64,000 nt of DNA from the NCBI RefSeq assembly GCF_027063845.1, contig NZ_JAMOQU010000019.1:62001-126000 (forward strand). The letters run 5' to 3'. Source of the DNA: Thermococcus sp. (GTDB taxonomy: Archaea; Methanobacteriota_B; Thermococci; Thermococcales; Thermococcaceae). The notes under the pieces were generated by a model. That model did no database searches, was not told where the DNA came from, and saw only the letters and a list, made by a program, of their open reading frames with translations. This document shows, in pieces, positions 15,616 through 22,586 of this stretch (position 1 is its first letter; each line of letters starts with the position of its first letter). The translations under genes and the position numbers were made by a program.

Positions 15616-17154
15616 TCACTCACTTTTCCTCTTTAGTATCTTCACGAGCCATCCAACTGGAATGCCATACCTTTCGCCCGCACTCTCTATCAGTCCAACG
15701 TCTTCGTCCTCTGGGATACCTGCGAGCACGGCGATTCCATAGAAAAGGAGCGTCGCCACGGCCGTTGCGACGAGCGCCTGGATTATTCCCTCTGCCCTTA
15801 CGAAATGGAAAACACCGAGAACGAGCCCCGCATCGGCGAGGAGCAGGGCGTGCCGTTTTTCGTAGGGCCTAATTCCCGACCTCAACAGAACAGACAGCTT
15901 GTAGGCTATTGTGGTCGCGTAGGAGGCGAGTGTAGCAACCGCGGCACCAATCATGCCGATGGAATTTATGAGGGCGTAGTTGAGGACAACGTTCACGGTG
16001 GCCCCTAATAGGTCCCCCTTCATGTTCTCAACGGTTTTTCCCATCGTTACGAGCGTCTGGATGAGCGGGCCAGCCACAGCTACAAGCGCAAAGCCGAGGG
16101 ACAGGACAACGAGAACGCTGGACGCCTCCGTGTAGCTGGGCCCGAAGAGCGTCCCGATGACCTGTTCCGGGTATTCGACGAAAATGAAGATTAGGGGAAA
16201 CGCCAGCAGAAAGGCCCATTTGGCCGCTATGGCGTAGAACCTCTCCACGAGCTTGAGCTCGCCTCTGGCAAATAGCCCCGTAACCACGGGGGTGTAAATC
16301 GTCATCAGGGCCATGACTACCATTGAGATAAACCTCGCCAGCGGACTGGCCGAGCTGTAGAGCCCAACGACACCGCTTCCGAGGTAGTGCCCGAGCATCA
16401 GGGAGTCAGTCCAGGTGAGAACCATTGCAACGATGTTGGACGTCAGGAGGGGGAGGGAGAAGAGGACGATGGCCCCAACCAGGTCCCTGGCAAAGGAGAT
16501 GCCTGAAATAATGCCCGCTTTCTTGAGGTCCCTAAGGAGCAGGGCCAGGATTATCAGGTATGACGCAACGTATGCCGTGATGACGGCCTTTAAGCTCCCG
16601 AGGGTATAAACCGCAAGGAGTGCGAGCACGAAGTATGTCAGGGGAAACCCGACTTTGCCGTAGTAGATGTACTCCCTCACCCGCTTGAACCCCTGGGCTG
16701 CCGCTATGAGCGTGTTCATGAGGCCCGCGAAGGGCAGGCCGAGGAGGACGATAGGGAGGAGGGACTTTAACAGCTCTCTGCCTTCGGGGTTTGCGGTTAG
16801 CAGGCCTGCAAGCCTCTCCGTTAGTGGGAGAAGGATTGCAAGTGCCAGCGTTGATGTTATCGTTACCAGGATGAGTGTCGTTGATACAAGTTCCTCCACC
16901 CGTTTCCTGTTCTTCGTGAGGAAGTATGAAACCTGCCTCGGGAGCCCCGTGGGAAGGCCGAACATGGCCAGGACGAGGGCTATGGAGAAGACCGTCATTG
17001 TGAGGCTGTACGCCCCGTACTGCACGGGTCCGAACACTCTCCCAACTAATGTCCTTACGAGAAAGGCAAAAACCGCCGAAACTACGAGCCCAATTAGCGA
17101 CAGCAGTCCTCCCCTTGCAACCTTCCCGAGCTCGCTATCTATTTTTTCGTCCAT
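15616..17154 (-). CDS. Wzx-like polysaccharide flippase (MVF/oligosaccharidyl-lipid flippase superfamily)
   Basis: 512 residues with about 14 hydrophobic segments. The N-terminus has ARGGLLSLIGLVVSAVF and FGPVQYGAYSL, typical of polysaccharide transporters such as Wzx/RfbX. It would move a lipid-linked oligosaccharide from the cytosolic to the outer face of the membrane. Final ~50 residues are a soluble tail (GIPEDEDVGLIESAGERYG). First gene of the minus-strand glycan operon, so likely the transporter for the glycan built by this cluster. The cargo cannot be inferred. Confidence 0.9.
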   Translation of the reverse strand: MDEKIDSELGKVARGGLLSLIGLVVSAVFAFLVRTLVGRVFGPVQYGAYSLTMTVFSIALVLAMFGLPTGLPRQVSYFLTKNRKRVEELVSTTLILVTITSTLALAILLPLTERLAGLLTANPEGRELLKSLLPIVLLGLPFAGLMNTLIAAAQGFKRVREYIYYGKVGFPLTYFVLALLAVYTLGSLKAVITAYVASYLIILALLLRDLKKAGIISGISFARDLVGAIVLFSLPLLTSNIVAMVLTWTDSLMLGHYLGSGVVGLYSSASPLARFISMVVMALMTIYTPVVTGLFARGELKLVERFYAIAAKWAFLLAFPLIFIFVEYPEQVIGTLFGPSYTEASSVLVVLSLGFALVAVAGPLIQTLVTMGKTVENMKGDLLGATVNVVLNYALINSIGMIGAAVATLASYATTIAYKLSVLLRSGIRPYEKRHALLLADAGLVLGVFHFVRAEGIIQALVATAVATLLFYGIAVLAGIPEDEDVGLIESAGERYGIPVGWLVKILKRKSE

Positions 17155-17270
17155 CTCCCATCCGTTGAGATTCTGCTATCTTAAACCTTTTTGCCCCTTT
17201 TAGTTTTCAAACATGGCCTATCAAAAGTATTTTAAGAGCCATGGGGCTAAGAAATTCTGGAGTGGTGTTT

Positions 17271-18281
17271 ATGGATTTAAGGGGGATGCTCAAAGGACTC
17301 CAGATTTTGATTTCGGAGACGAGAAATCCCTTTGAACTTCTCCGTCAATATCGGCGGGGAGAAACACTGCATGTAAGGTGTAGGGGCGGTTTTGAATTTG
17401 AGGTGGAGTCACGGGATGTGTACTTTGTTTCATCCGTCTCCGCACTCTGTGGTCTCTTGAGGGATGGAATCGTCAGACTTCGGAACGGGGTTCCTGTGAT
17501 TGGGGACTGTCCCGTTAACGTGAACGTTGCGGTACCGATGAGAGAAGTTTCACGGAGCTCAAGATTTCTCTGTGAGAAGGGGGTTCCGTTCGTTGAGTTC
17601 ACTTACAAGAGGCCCCTCCGATTCAGGCTTTTAAAGGGTTTCATGGGCCTCCAGGGCATACATGAGACCTTCTTCGAACGCAACTACGAAGTTTTTGACT
17701 TCCGTGGGAAGAGGGTTCTTGATGTGGGTGGTTTTATCGGGGACACGGCGGTTTACTTCGTTGAAAGCGGAGCCAGGGAAGTTGTGACAGTCGAACCGCT
17801 TTTCCATGAAGTCCTTGCCGAAAACGTTCGACTGAACGGAGTAGAAGAACGTGTAACCGTTGTGAAGGGGGCTTTCAGCAATACAGGGGGGACAACGACG
17901 GTTCATCTTGATGAGAACTGGGCGGGAGCGTCCTCTGAGTTCGTTGGCCAGTTCAGGGGAGGTGGGAAGGCCATTTCTGTTCCAAACGTTCCCACTAAGG
18001 AGTTTTTCAAGGAGTTTGGAACGTTTGACGTTGCCAAAGTTGACTGTGAGGGCTGTGAGTACCGTGTCCTCTGGGATGTCCTTGAGAACGTTGCGGAGGG
18101 TGCCGTCGTGGAGTTCCATTTCTGGAACGACGAGATGAAGAGCCAGTACAGTAGAACGCTGGCTAAACTCAGGAGTGGAGGGTATTCTGTTGAAGTCTAC
18201 AGGAGGTCGGGTTCAGTTTCTCTGGTTAAGATTACCAAGGGGCGTCTTGAAGTCCCTGGCGGGAGGCCTGTTAAAAGATGA
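17271..18281 (+). CDS. FkbM family SAM-dependent methyltransferase
   Basis: 336 residues. The N-terminal ~130 residues are a less conserved region; the methyltransferase core starts near residue 145 with VLDVGGFIGDTAVYFVESG (SAM-binding motif I), then VTVEPLFHEVLAENVRLNG and the FkbM signature VAKVDCEGCEYRVL, finishing with EFHFWNDE. Members methylate hydroxyls of sugars or lipids. ATG 17271 follows GGAGTGGTG and a TATA-like TATTTTAAG at 17228-17236 predicts a transcript beginning near 17255, which rules out the upstream ATG at 17241. Divergent from the flippase operon, so probably decorates the same glycan. Confidence 0.85.
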   Translation: MDLRGMLKGLQILISETRNPFELLRQYRRGETLHVRCRGGFEFEVESRDVYFVSSVSALCGLLRDGIVRLRNGVPVIGDCPVNVNVAVPMREVSRSSRFLCEKGVPFVEFTYKRPLRFRLLKGFMGLQGIHETFFERNYEVFDFRGKRVLDVGGFIGDTAVYFVESGAREVVTVEPLFHEVLAENVRLNGVEERVTVVKGAFSNTGGTTTVHLDENWAGASSEFVGQFRGGGKAISVPNVPTKEFFKEFGTFDVAKVDCEGCEYRVLWDVLENVAEGAVVEFHFWNDEMKSQYSRTLAKLRSGGYSVEVYRRSGSVSLVKITKGRLEVPGGRPVKR

Positions 18282-18301
18282 ACGTCACTCCTCTGCGTTG
18301 A

Positions 18302-18312
18302 AACCTTTTTAA
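18302..18312 (+). promoter_or_regulatory. Probable promoter of C/D sRNA 1
   Basis: The AT-rich CCTTTTTAAG element preceded by GAAA lies about 25 nt before the start of the sRNA at 18335, the usual spacing between archaeal BRE/TATA and transcription start. Confidence 0.5.
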
Positions 18313-18334
18313 GTCTCCTCTCCTATTTTTCCTT

Positions 18335-18390
18335 GCGATGATGAGTGATGGGCGAACCGAAGGGTGAGGAAGGAAAGGTGATCGCTGAGC
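18335..18390 (+). ncRNA. C/D box guide sRNA 1 (tandem pair)
   Basis: Boxes in order: C GATGATGA (337-344), D' CCGA (357-360), C' GTGAGGA (364-370), D CTGA (385-388), all in window coordinates 18xxx, with 12- and 14-nt guides and GC ends that can close a short stem. Size and spacing are those of archaeal 2'-O-methylation guides working with L7Ae, Nop5 and fibrillarin. The D' guide (GTGATGGGCGAA) is complementary to UUCGCCCAU, which I recall from the A-loop region of archaeal 23S rRNA; target assignment is inference. Confidence 0.8.
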
Positions 18391-18422
18391 AACCCTTTTA
18401 AGCGCCCGTTCCAACTTTTTTC

Positions 18423-18477
18423 GGGATGATGAGTTCAGCCTTGTCCGAGCCGTGACGAGGGAGTGACGGACTGACCG
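18423..18477 (+). ncRNA. C/D box guide sRNA 2 (tandem pair)
   Basis: Boxes: C GATGATGA (18425-18432), D' CCGA (18445-18448), C' GTGACGA (18452-18458), D CTGA (18471-18474), with two 12-nt guides. Upstream CCCTTTTAAG (18392-18401) is a fitting promoter, so it is probably transcribed separately from sRNA 1. The D' guide GTTCAGCCTTGT is complementary to CAAGGCUGAA, a stretch I recall in archaeal 16S rRNA just before position 907 (E. coli numbering); the fifth paired base would be about G902. Target is inference. Confidence 0.82.
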
Positions 18478-18559
18478 CCACTTTTTAAATTAAGCTAATC
18501 GAATCACGATTTGAGGACCCACTACGTTGGGAACAGGCTCCACATTAAATCCTGCGTTA

Positions 18560-19711
18560 TTAACCCTGCACAATCTCCCTCAAATCCATCAAGAACTCCT
18601 CTAAGTGCTCCCTCCTCACGTGGGGCATCATGACAACCCTGATGTAACCGCGGTGCGCGCTGATTCCCCAGCCTCTCCTCTTCAGCTCCTCCTCGACCCG
18701 CTCAAGGTTCTCGGTGCCGAAGGAGACGATATTCAGGACTGGCTCGCGGATGAGGTAAATGCCCGGTATCTTCTTCAGCTCCCCCGCGAACCATCTGCTC
18801 AGCTCCATGGCTTTTCTCACGATTTCCTTGTAGCCCTCGAAGCCGAGGTGCTTAATCATCGCCCAGACAGCTAAGGCGTTCGCCCCGGGCCTCGTTCCCG
18901 TTATGGTGGCCTGCCATATCCTCCCACCGGCCAAGTAAGGGGCCAGAATGCTTATCGCGTCGATGTATTTCCTCTCGCGGAAGATTATTCCCCCCGCCGG
19001 AATCGGCACCATGCCCATCTTGTGGGGGTCTATGGTTATGCTCTTCACTCCTTTGAGCCTGAAGTCGAAGTCCGGGATATCGTAGCCTAAAGCCTTCGCG
19101 AAGGGAATGACGAAACCGCCAAATGCCGCATCGACGTGGAGCGGGAGCCCGTAGTCCAGAGCTAAATCGCTCAAAGCTGGTATGTCGTCAACCACCCCGA
19201 GGCCCGTCGTTCCGGCTATTCCTACGATTCCAATCGTGTTGTCCGTAATCTTCTCTTCAACGTCCCTCACGTTGACGGTGTAATCATCGTTCAGCTCCGC
19301 CCAGACGAGTTTAACTCCGAGCATCTCGCCCGCCTTGATAAAGGAGAAGTGGGCGCTTTTCGGAAGAATCAGTTCCGGCTTTTCCACCTCCGCCAGGTTC
19401 CTGAAGGCCCTAACGGCCAAGATGTTGGCCTCGGTTCCGCCCGAGACTATGTGCCCGTAGCCCCTTTTAAGACCGAGGAGGGTTGAGAGCATCTCGACGG
19501 CCTCTTCCTCGACTTTACGGCTCCCCGTGTGCAGGCCGGGGTCGCCTAGGTTCCTGTCTATGAATTCCGTGATGATTCTAACAGCGAAGGGATGTGGATA
19601 CGTGCACATCGAGCCGAGAATCTTCCCGGAGTCAAAGGTCAGGTCTTCAGAGGTCTTCCGCCGTAGCTCCTCAAGCACTTCATCCTCGTCCGCTCCCCTC
19701 TCTGGAAACAT
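18560..19711 (-). CDS. mfnA: L-tyrosine/L-aspartate decarboxylase (MfnA family, PLP-dependent)
   Basis: 383 residues, a group II PLP decarboxylase. Features: HTGSRKVEEEAV near residue 61, SGGTEANILA (90-99) that binds the cofactor phosphate, HVDAAFGG (192-199) with the Asp that pairs with the pyridine nitrogen, and Lys231 in TIDPHKMGM as the Schiff-base lysine. In Thermococcales the MfnA homolog is known to act mainly as aspartate 1-decarboxylase, giving beta-alanine for coenzyme A, while methanogen enzymes make tyramine for methanofuran; the former is expected here. ATG follows AGGTGAGAGC. Single gene on the minus strand. Confidence 0.92.
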   Translation of the reverse strand: MFPERGADEDEVLEELRRKTSEDLTFDSGKILGSMCTYPHPFAVRIITEFIDRNLGDPGLHTGSRKVEEEAVEMLSTLLGLKRGYGHIVSGGTEANILAVRAFRNLAEVEKPELILPKSAHFSFIKAGEMLGVKLVWAELNDDYTVNVRDVEEKITDNTIGIVGIAGTTGLGVVDDIPALSDLALDYGLPLHVDAAFGGFVIPFAKALGYDIPDFDFRLKGVKSITIDPHKMGMVPIPAGGIIFRERKYIDAISILAPYLAGGRIWQATITGTRPGANALAVWAMIKHLGFEGYKEIVRKAMELSRWFAGELKKIPGIYLIREPVLNIVSFGTENLERVEEELKRRGWGISAHRGYIRVVMMPHVRREHLEEFLMDLREIVQG

Positions 19712-19744
19712 GCTCTCACCTGGGGGCGGTAGGGTTCGTTGAAT

Positions 19745-20920
19745 TTAAGCTTTCCTCCTTTCGATGTACTTCTTAAAGAATATCGGTGTCGTCAGCGCCG
19801 TCAGCATCGAGACCGTTACGACGCTCGCGAAGAGAGCCTGGTCTATTATTCCACTGCTGAGTCCGAAGGTGAGTATCGCGAGCTCAAGGCTTCCCCTTCC
19901 GCCCATCCCTATGCCGACGGTGATGGAGTCGTCCCAGTTGAGGCCGGAGAGCTTCGCGCCGAGACCGCATCCGAGGAGCTTTCCGAGGACTGCCGAGAGG
20001 TAGAGGAGGCCTATGAGAGCCGGGTCGAGGGCTTTCACGGGCGGATTGAAGACGAGACCAACGTAGATGAAGAACAGCGGTATGAAGAACTCGGTGAGGA
20101 CAACCTGGAGGTCTTCAATCAGCTCGTTGAGCTTAATCCTCGTGACAACGAGCGGGTCTTTTCTCTCGCGAAGCCTGCTTATGGTGAGTCCGGCCAGGTA
20201 AGCCCCGATTATCTGGTTAAGGCCGACCCACTCCGCTATTATAGCCAGGGTGAAGGTGAGGATGAGCGTGAAGGTGAAGAAGACGTTGAGGTTCCTGACT
20301 ATGGAGTAAAACCACCTTGCCCTCTTGAAGATGAGCTCCGAGACGAGGAGGGTGAAGGCTATAAAGGTGAATATCTTGACGGTTAGGATTCCAAAGGAAA
20401 CGGCGTCGAGGCTCCCCTTCGTCATGCCTGTTATTATGCCGATGAGATAAACCGCGACGATGTCGTCAACGAAGGCCGCGCCCATGAGAATCGAGGAAAC
20501 TTCTCTCTTCACTCGCTCCTTGACGAGGACGCCGCTCGTGACCTCTATCGCGGTGTTTCCGAGGGTAGCGCCTATGAATATGGCCGCGGCTATTCCCTTT
20601 CCGAAGGCGTAAACTGTGAGGAAGCCGAAGAGGAACGAGAAGGCAACTCCAAGGATTGCCACCAGGACGGCCTTGCCCGTGTTCTGGGCTATCGCCGAGA
20701 AGTTGCTCGTCAGCCCCATGTAGAGCATCATCATTATGAGCCCGAACTCCGCTAAAACTTTGAGCTCTTCCCCCGGCTCAACTATTCCGAGGATAAAAGG
20801 TCCGAGGATTATTCCTGTAACCACGTGGGCTATTATTGGGTGTATCTCAAGCCTCTCGAAGGCCCACTCGAGGCTCTTTGCAACGACCAGGAGAAGGGCG
20901 AGGGAGGCGAGGACCTCCAC
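19745..20920 (-). CDS. Cation:proton antiporter, CPA2/KefB-NapA type
   Basis: 391 residues with about 12 membrane segments. Starts near GTG 20920 after GAGGGGATGAC. Characteristic CPA2 features are HPIIAHVVTGIILGPFILG, a GLIMMMLYMG half-helix, FVDDIVAVYLIGI with the paired acidic residues needed for ion exchange, NQIIGAYLAGL and a C-terminal GMGGRGSLELAILT. It presumably exchanges Na+ or K+ for protons. It lies 1 nt after the stop of the small DUF131-like membrane gene, so the two are one operon. Two further antiporters of this class occur in tandem at 36096-38373. Confidence 0.88.
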   Translation of the reverse strand: MEVLASLALLLVVAKSLEWAFERLEIHPIIAHVVTGIILGPFILGIVEPGEELKVLAEFGLIMMMLYMGLTSNFSAIAQNTGKAVLVAILGVAFSFLFGFLTVYAFGKGIAAAIFIGATLGNTAIEVTSGVLVKERVKREVSSILMGAAFVDDIVAVYLIGIITGMTKGSLDAVSFGILTVKIFTFIAFTLLVSELIFKRARWFYSIVRNLNVFFTFTLILTFTLAIIAEWVGLNQIIGAYLAGLTISRLRERKDPLVVTRIKLNELIEDLQVVLTEFFIPLFFIYVGLVFNPPVKALDPALIGLLYLSAVLGKLLGCGLGAKLSGLNWDDSITVGIGMGGRGSLELAILTFGLSSGIIDQALFASVVTVSMLTALTTPIFFKKYIERRKA

Positions 20921-20921
20921 G

Positions 20922-21170
20922 TCATCCCCTCCTCGCGAGGAGAACCCCTATTATCCACAGGAGCATGAGCAGGAGTGCGATTATTGAAGCCACCGTCACA
21001 GCCCCTCTGCTCGTTCCGAAGACTATGGGTATCGGGCCAATCATTATCACTCCCCCGCCCTCAACGTCACCCTCACCGCCGAGGGCCGAAATCAGCGTTC
21101 CAATGAACACTAACAGAAAGCCGATGAATATCAGCACTATTCCCGCTCCGATGAGAACTTCCCCCTTCAT
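20922..21170 (-). CDS. Small membrane protein, DUF131/TIGR00304-like
   Basis: 82 residues with two hydrophobic helices (about 6-30 and 53-78) and a short glycine-rich hinge (GGEGDVEGGGVIMIGPIPIVFG). This GPIPIVFG pattern is that of the archaeal TIGR00304/DUF131 proteins, whose function is unknown. Start ATG 21170 is leaderless: TTTAAAAA lies about 27 nt ahead, and the longer open frame would run into the divergent promoter. It is immediately upstream of the antiporter gene, which suggests a helper or subunit role, but that is context only. Confidence 0.75.
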   Translation of the reverse strand: MKGEVLIGAGIVLIFIGFLLVFIGTLISALGGEGDVEGGGVIMIGPIPIVFGTSRGAVTVASIIALLLMLLWIIGVLLARRG

Positions 21171-21248
21171 CGGCGTGAAGTTGAGGTTCCGGTTTTTAAA
21201 CTTTCCCGCCCACCGGAAGGGTTTAAAGAGCCCCCTCCAACTCCTAAC

Positions 21249-21944
21249 ATGCTCGTGCTCGTTGACCTCGACGATACCCTGTGCAACACGTGGGAAGCTG
21301 GAAAGAGGACGATGCTCCACGCGATTCCCTTCCTCCTGCGCAGGGGCAAGCTCAGGGCCCTTCTCTACCTTCTGACGGCCAAGTACCGCGGTCTTGAGGG
21401 TTCAAAAAGACTCCACACCCTTGACCTTCACGAGCTCGTTGAAGAGCTTTTCAGGAGGATATACCCCGAAATAACCGGGGAAGAGCTTGCCGAGCTATCC
21501 TCATTCGTGGAGGAGCACTTCTTCAGGTATCTCCGGCTTTACGATGATGCCCTGCTGTTCCTTCGGGGTCTTCGGGAGCTCGGTGCGAGGGTCGTTCTCG
21601 TCACTGACTCCTCTACGAACTGGCAGAGGAAGAAGCTTGAGGTGCTTGGGATAGGGGCTTACTTCGACGCCGTAATCATAAGCGGTGAAACGGGCCACAG
21701 CAAGTTTGAGGACTACAACTTCCGCCTCGCCCTGAAGAGATTCCCGGACCGGGAGGTCTACGTCGTCGGTGACCGCGACGAGACGGACATGGCCGGCGCA
21801 AAGGCGATAGGTGCCGTTGGGATACTGGTGAGGAGGGGCTACTTCAGCGGAAGAAAGGTCAGGAATGCCGACTACGTAGTTAAGAACCTTGGTGATGCCC
21901 TGGAGGTGATTAAACGTGAGCATAAAAAGAGAGCTGAAGCGTAA
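21249..21944 (+). CDS. HAD superfamily hydrolase
   Basis: 231 residues. Motif I is VDLDDTLCNTW (nucleophile Asp8 and Asp10), motif II VTDSSTNW, motif III a Lys in GHSKFEDYN and motif IV VGDRDETDMAGAKAIG, the complete phosphatase set. A helical cap lies between residues 20 and 95. The substrate may be a small phosphate ester; it is not predictable. Leaderless ATG at 21249, with a TTTAAAG box about 28 nt before. The next gene (lipid kinase-like) starts inside its last 30 nt after a perfect GGAGGTGAT, so they are co-expressed; a link to lipid-phosphate metabolism is an inference. Confidence 0.87.
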   Translation: MLVLVDLDDTLCNTWEAGKRTMLHAIPFLLRRGKLRALLYLLTAKYRGLEGSKRLHTLDLHELVEELFRRIYPEITGEELAELSSFVEEHFFRYLRLYDDALLFLRGLRELGARVVLVTDSSTNWQRKKLEVLGIGAYFDAVIISGETGHSKFEDYNFRLALKRFPDREVYVVGDRDETDMAGAKAIGAVGILVRRGYFSGRKVRNADYVVKNLGDALEVIKREHKKRAEA

Positions 21945-22539
21945 GGCCCTTCATCTCACCGGACTAACGGTCCCGGCTGTTTACCTGCTCCTCGGGAAGA
22001 CATACACGCTCACCTTTGTTGGGGTCGCGTTCATTCTTTTCGTCGTCCTGGAGCCTTTCCGTGTAATCGAGGAGTGGAGAGACCGTATAAAGAAGGAGCT
22101 GAACCTCTACGTTTCTCCCGAGGTTGTGGAGAAGATAGAACTCCTCGAAAACCACATCAATGACATAACGCGCGAACACGAGAGGAACCGGGTTGCGGCG
22201 CACATCTACTTCGCGGCGGCATCTTTCATAGTGGTCTACTTCTTCCCCGAGGAGGTTGCCATAGGCGCTATAACACTCGCCACCCTCGGCGACGCGCTCG
22301 CGGCGATAATCGGAAAGACCTTTGGCAGGCACCGCTTCTCCAACGGGAAGAGCGTCGAGGGAAGCCTCGCCTACTTCATTACCGGGATGGCACTACTGAC
22401 CCCCCTCGTGGGTCCGTTTCCAGCCTTCGCGGGTTCGCTCGCCGGAACGATAGCGGAGTTCTACAACCTCCCGCCGGACGACAACTTCTCCAACCAGCTC
22501 GCCGTTGCGCTCACTCTCTACCTCTTCCTCCAGCTCTGA
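21916..22539 (+). CDS. Diacylglycerol/polyprenol (dolichol, phytol) kinase-like membrane protein
   Basis: 207 residues with about six membrane segments. The family (SEC59/CdsA-like, COG0170) uses CTP to phosphorylate polyprenols or similar lipids. Visible signs: KRELKRKALHLTGLTVPAVY at the N-terminus, ATLGDALAAIIGKTFGRHR (GDA..A...G..FG signature) and KSVEGSLAYFITG. GTG start with the strong ribosome-binding site GGAGGTGATT placed inside the HAD gene. Polyprenol phosphate is the carrier for N-glycan synthesis, so it may serve glycan assembly, but it could also act on isoprenoid alcohols from lipid turnover. Confidence 0.85.
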   Translation: MSIKRELKRKALHLTGLTVPAVYLLLGKTYTLTFVGVAFILFVVLEPFRVIEEWRDRIKKELNLYVSPEVVEKIELLENHINDITREHERNRVAAHIYFAAASFIVVYFFPEEVAIGAITLATLGDALAAIIGKTFGRHRFSNGKSVEGSLAYFITGMALLTPLVGPFPAFAGSLAGTIAEFYNLPPDDNFSNQLAVALTLYLFLQL

Positions 22540-22551
22540 GGGAAAAGGTTA

Positions 22552-22568
22552 TATCACCTTAGGTGATA
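22552..22568. promoter_or_regulatory. Thermococcales glycolytic motif (TGM), Tgr/TrmBL1 site
   Basis: TATCAC-CTTAG-GTGATA is an exact match to the known TATCACN5GTGATA element recognised by the sugar-responsive regulator Tgr/TrmBL1. It overlaps the end of the TATA-like TTATAT element and precedes the expected transcription start of the glucanotransferase gene, the position associated with repression in the absence of maltooligosaccharides. Confidence 0.88.
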
Positions 22569-22586
22569 CTGATACTGGTGGAGGGC

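Noticed and set aside
19739..20386. Long plus-strand open frame of 215 codons antisense to the antiporter gene
   Set aside because: It is a GC-skew shadow rich in Glu, Asp, Arg and Tyr with no ribosome-binding site; the minus strand encodes a clear transporter.
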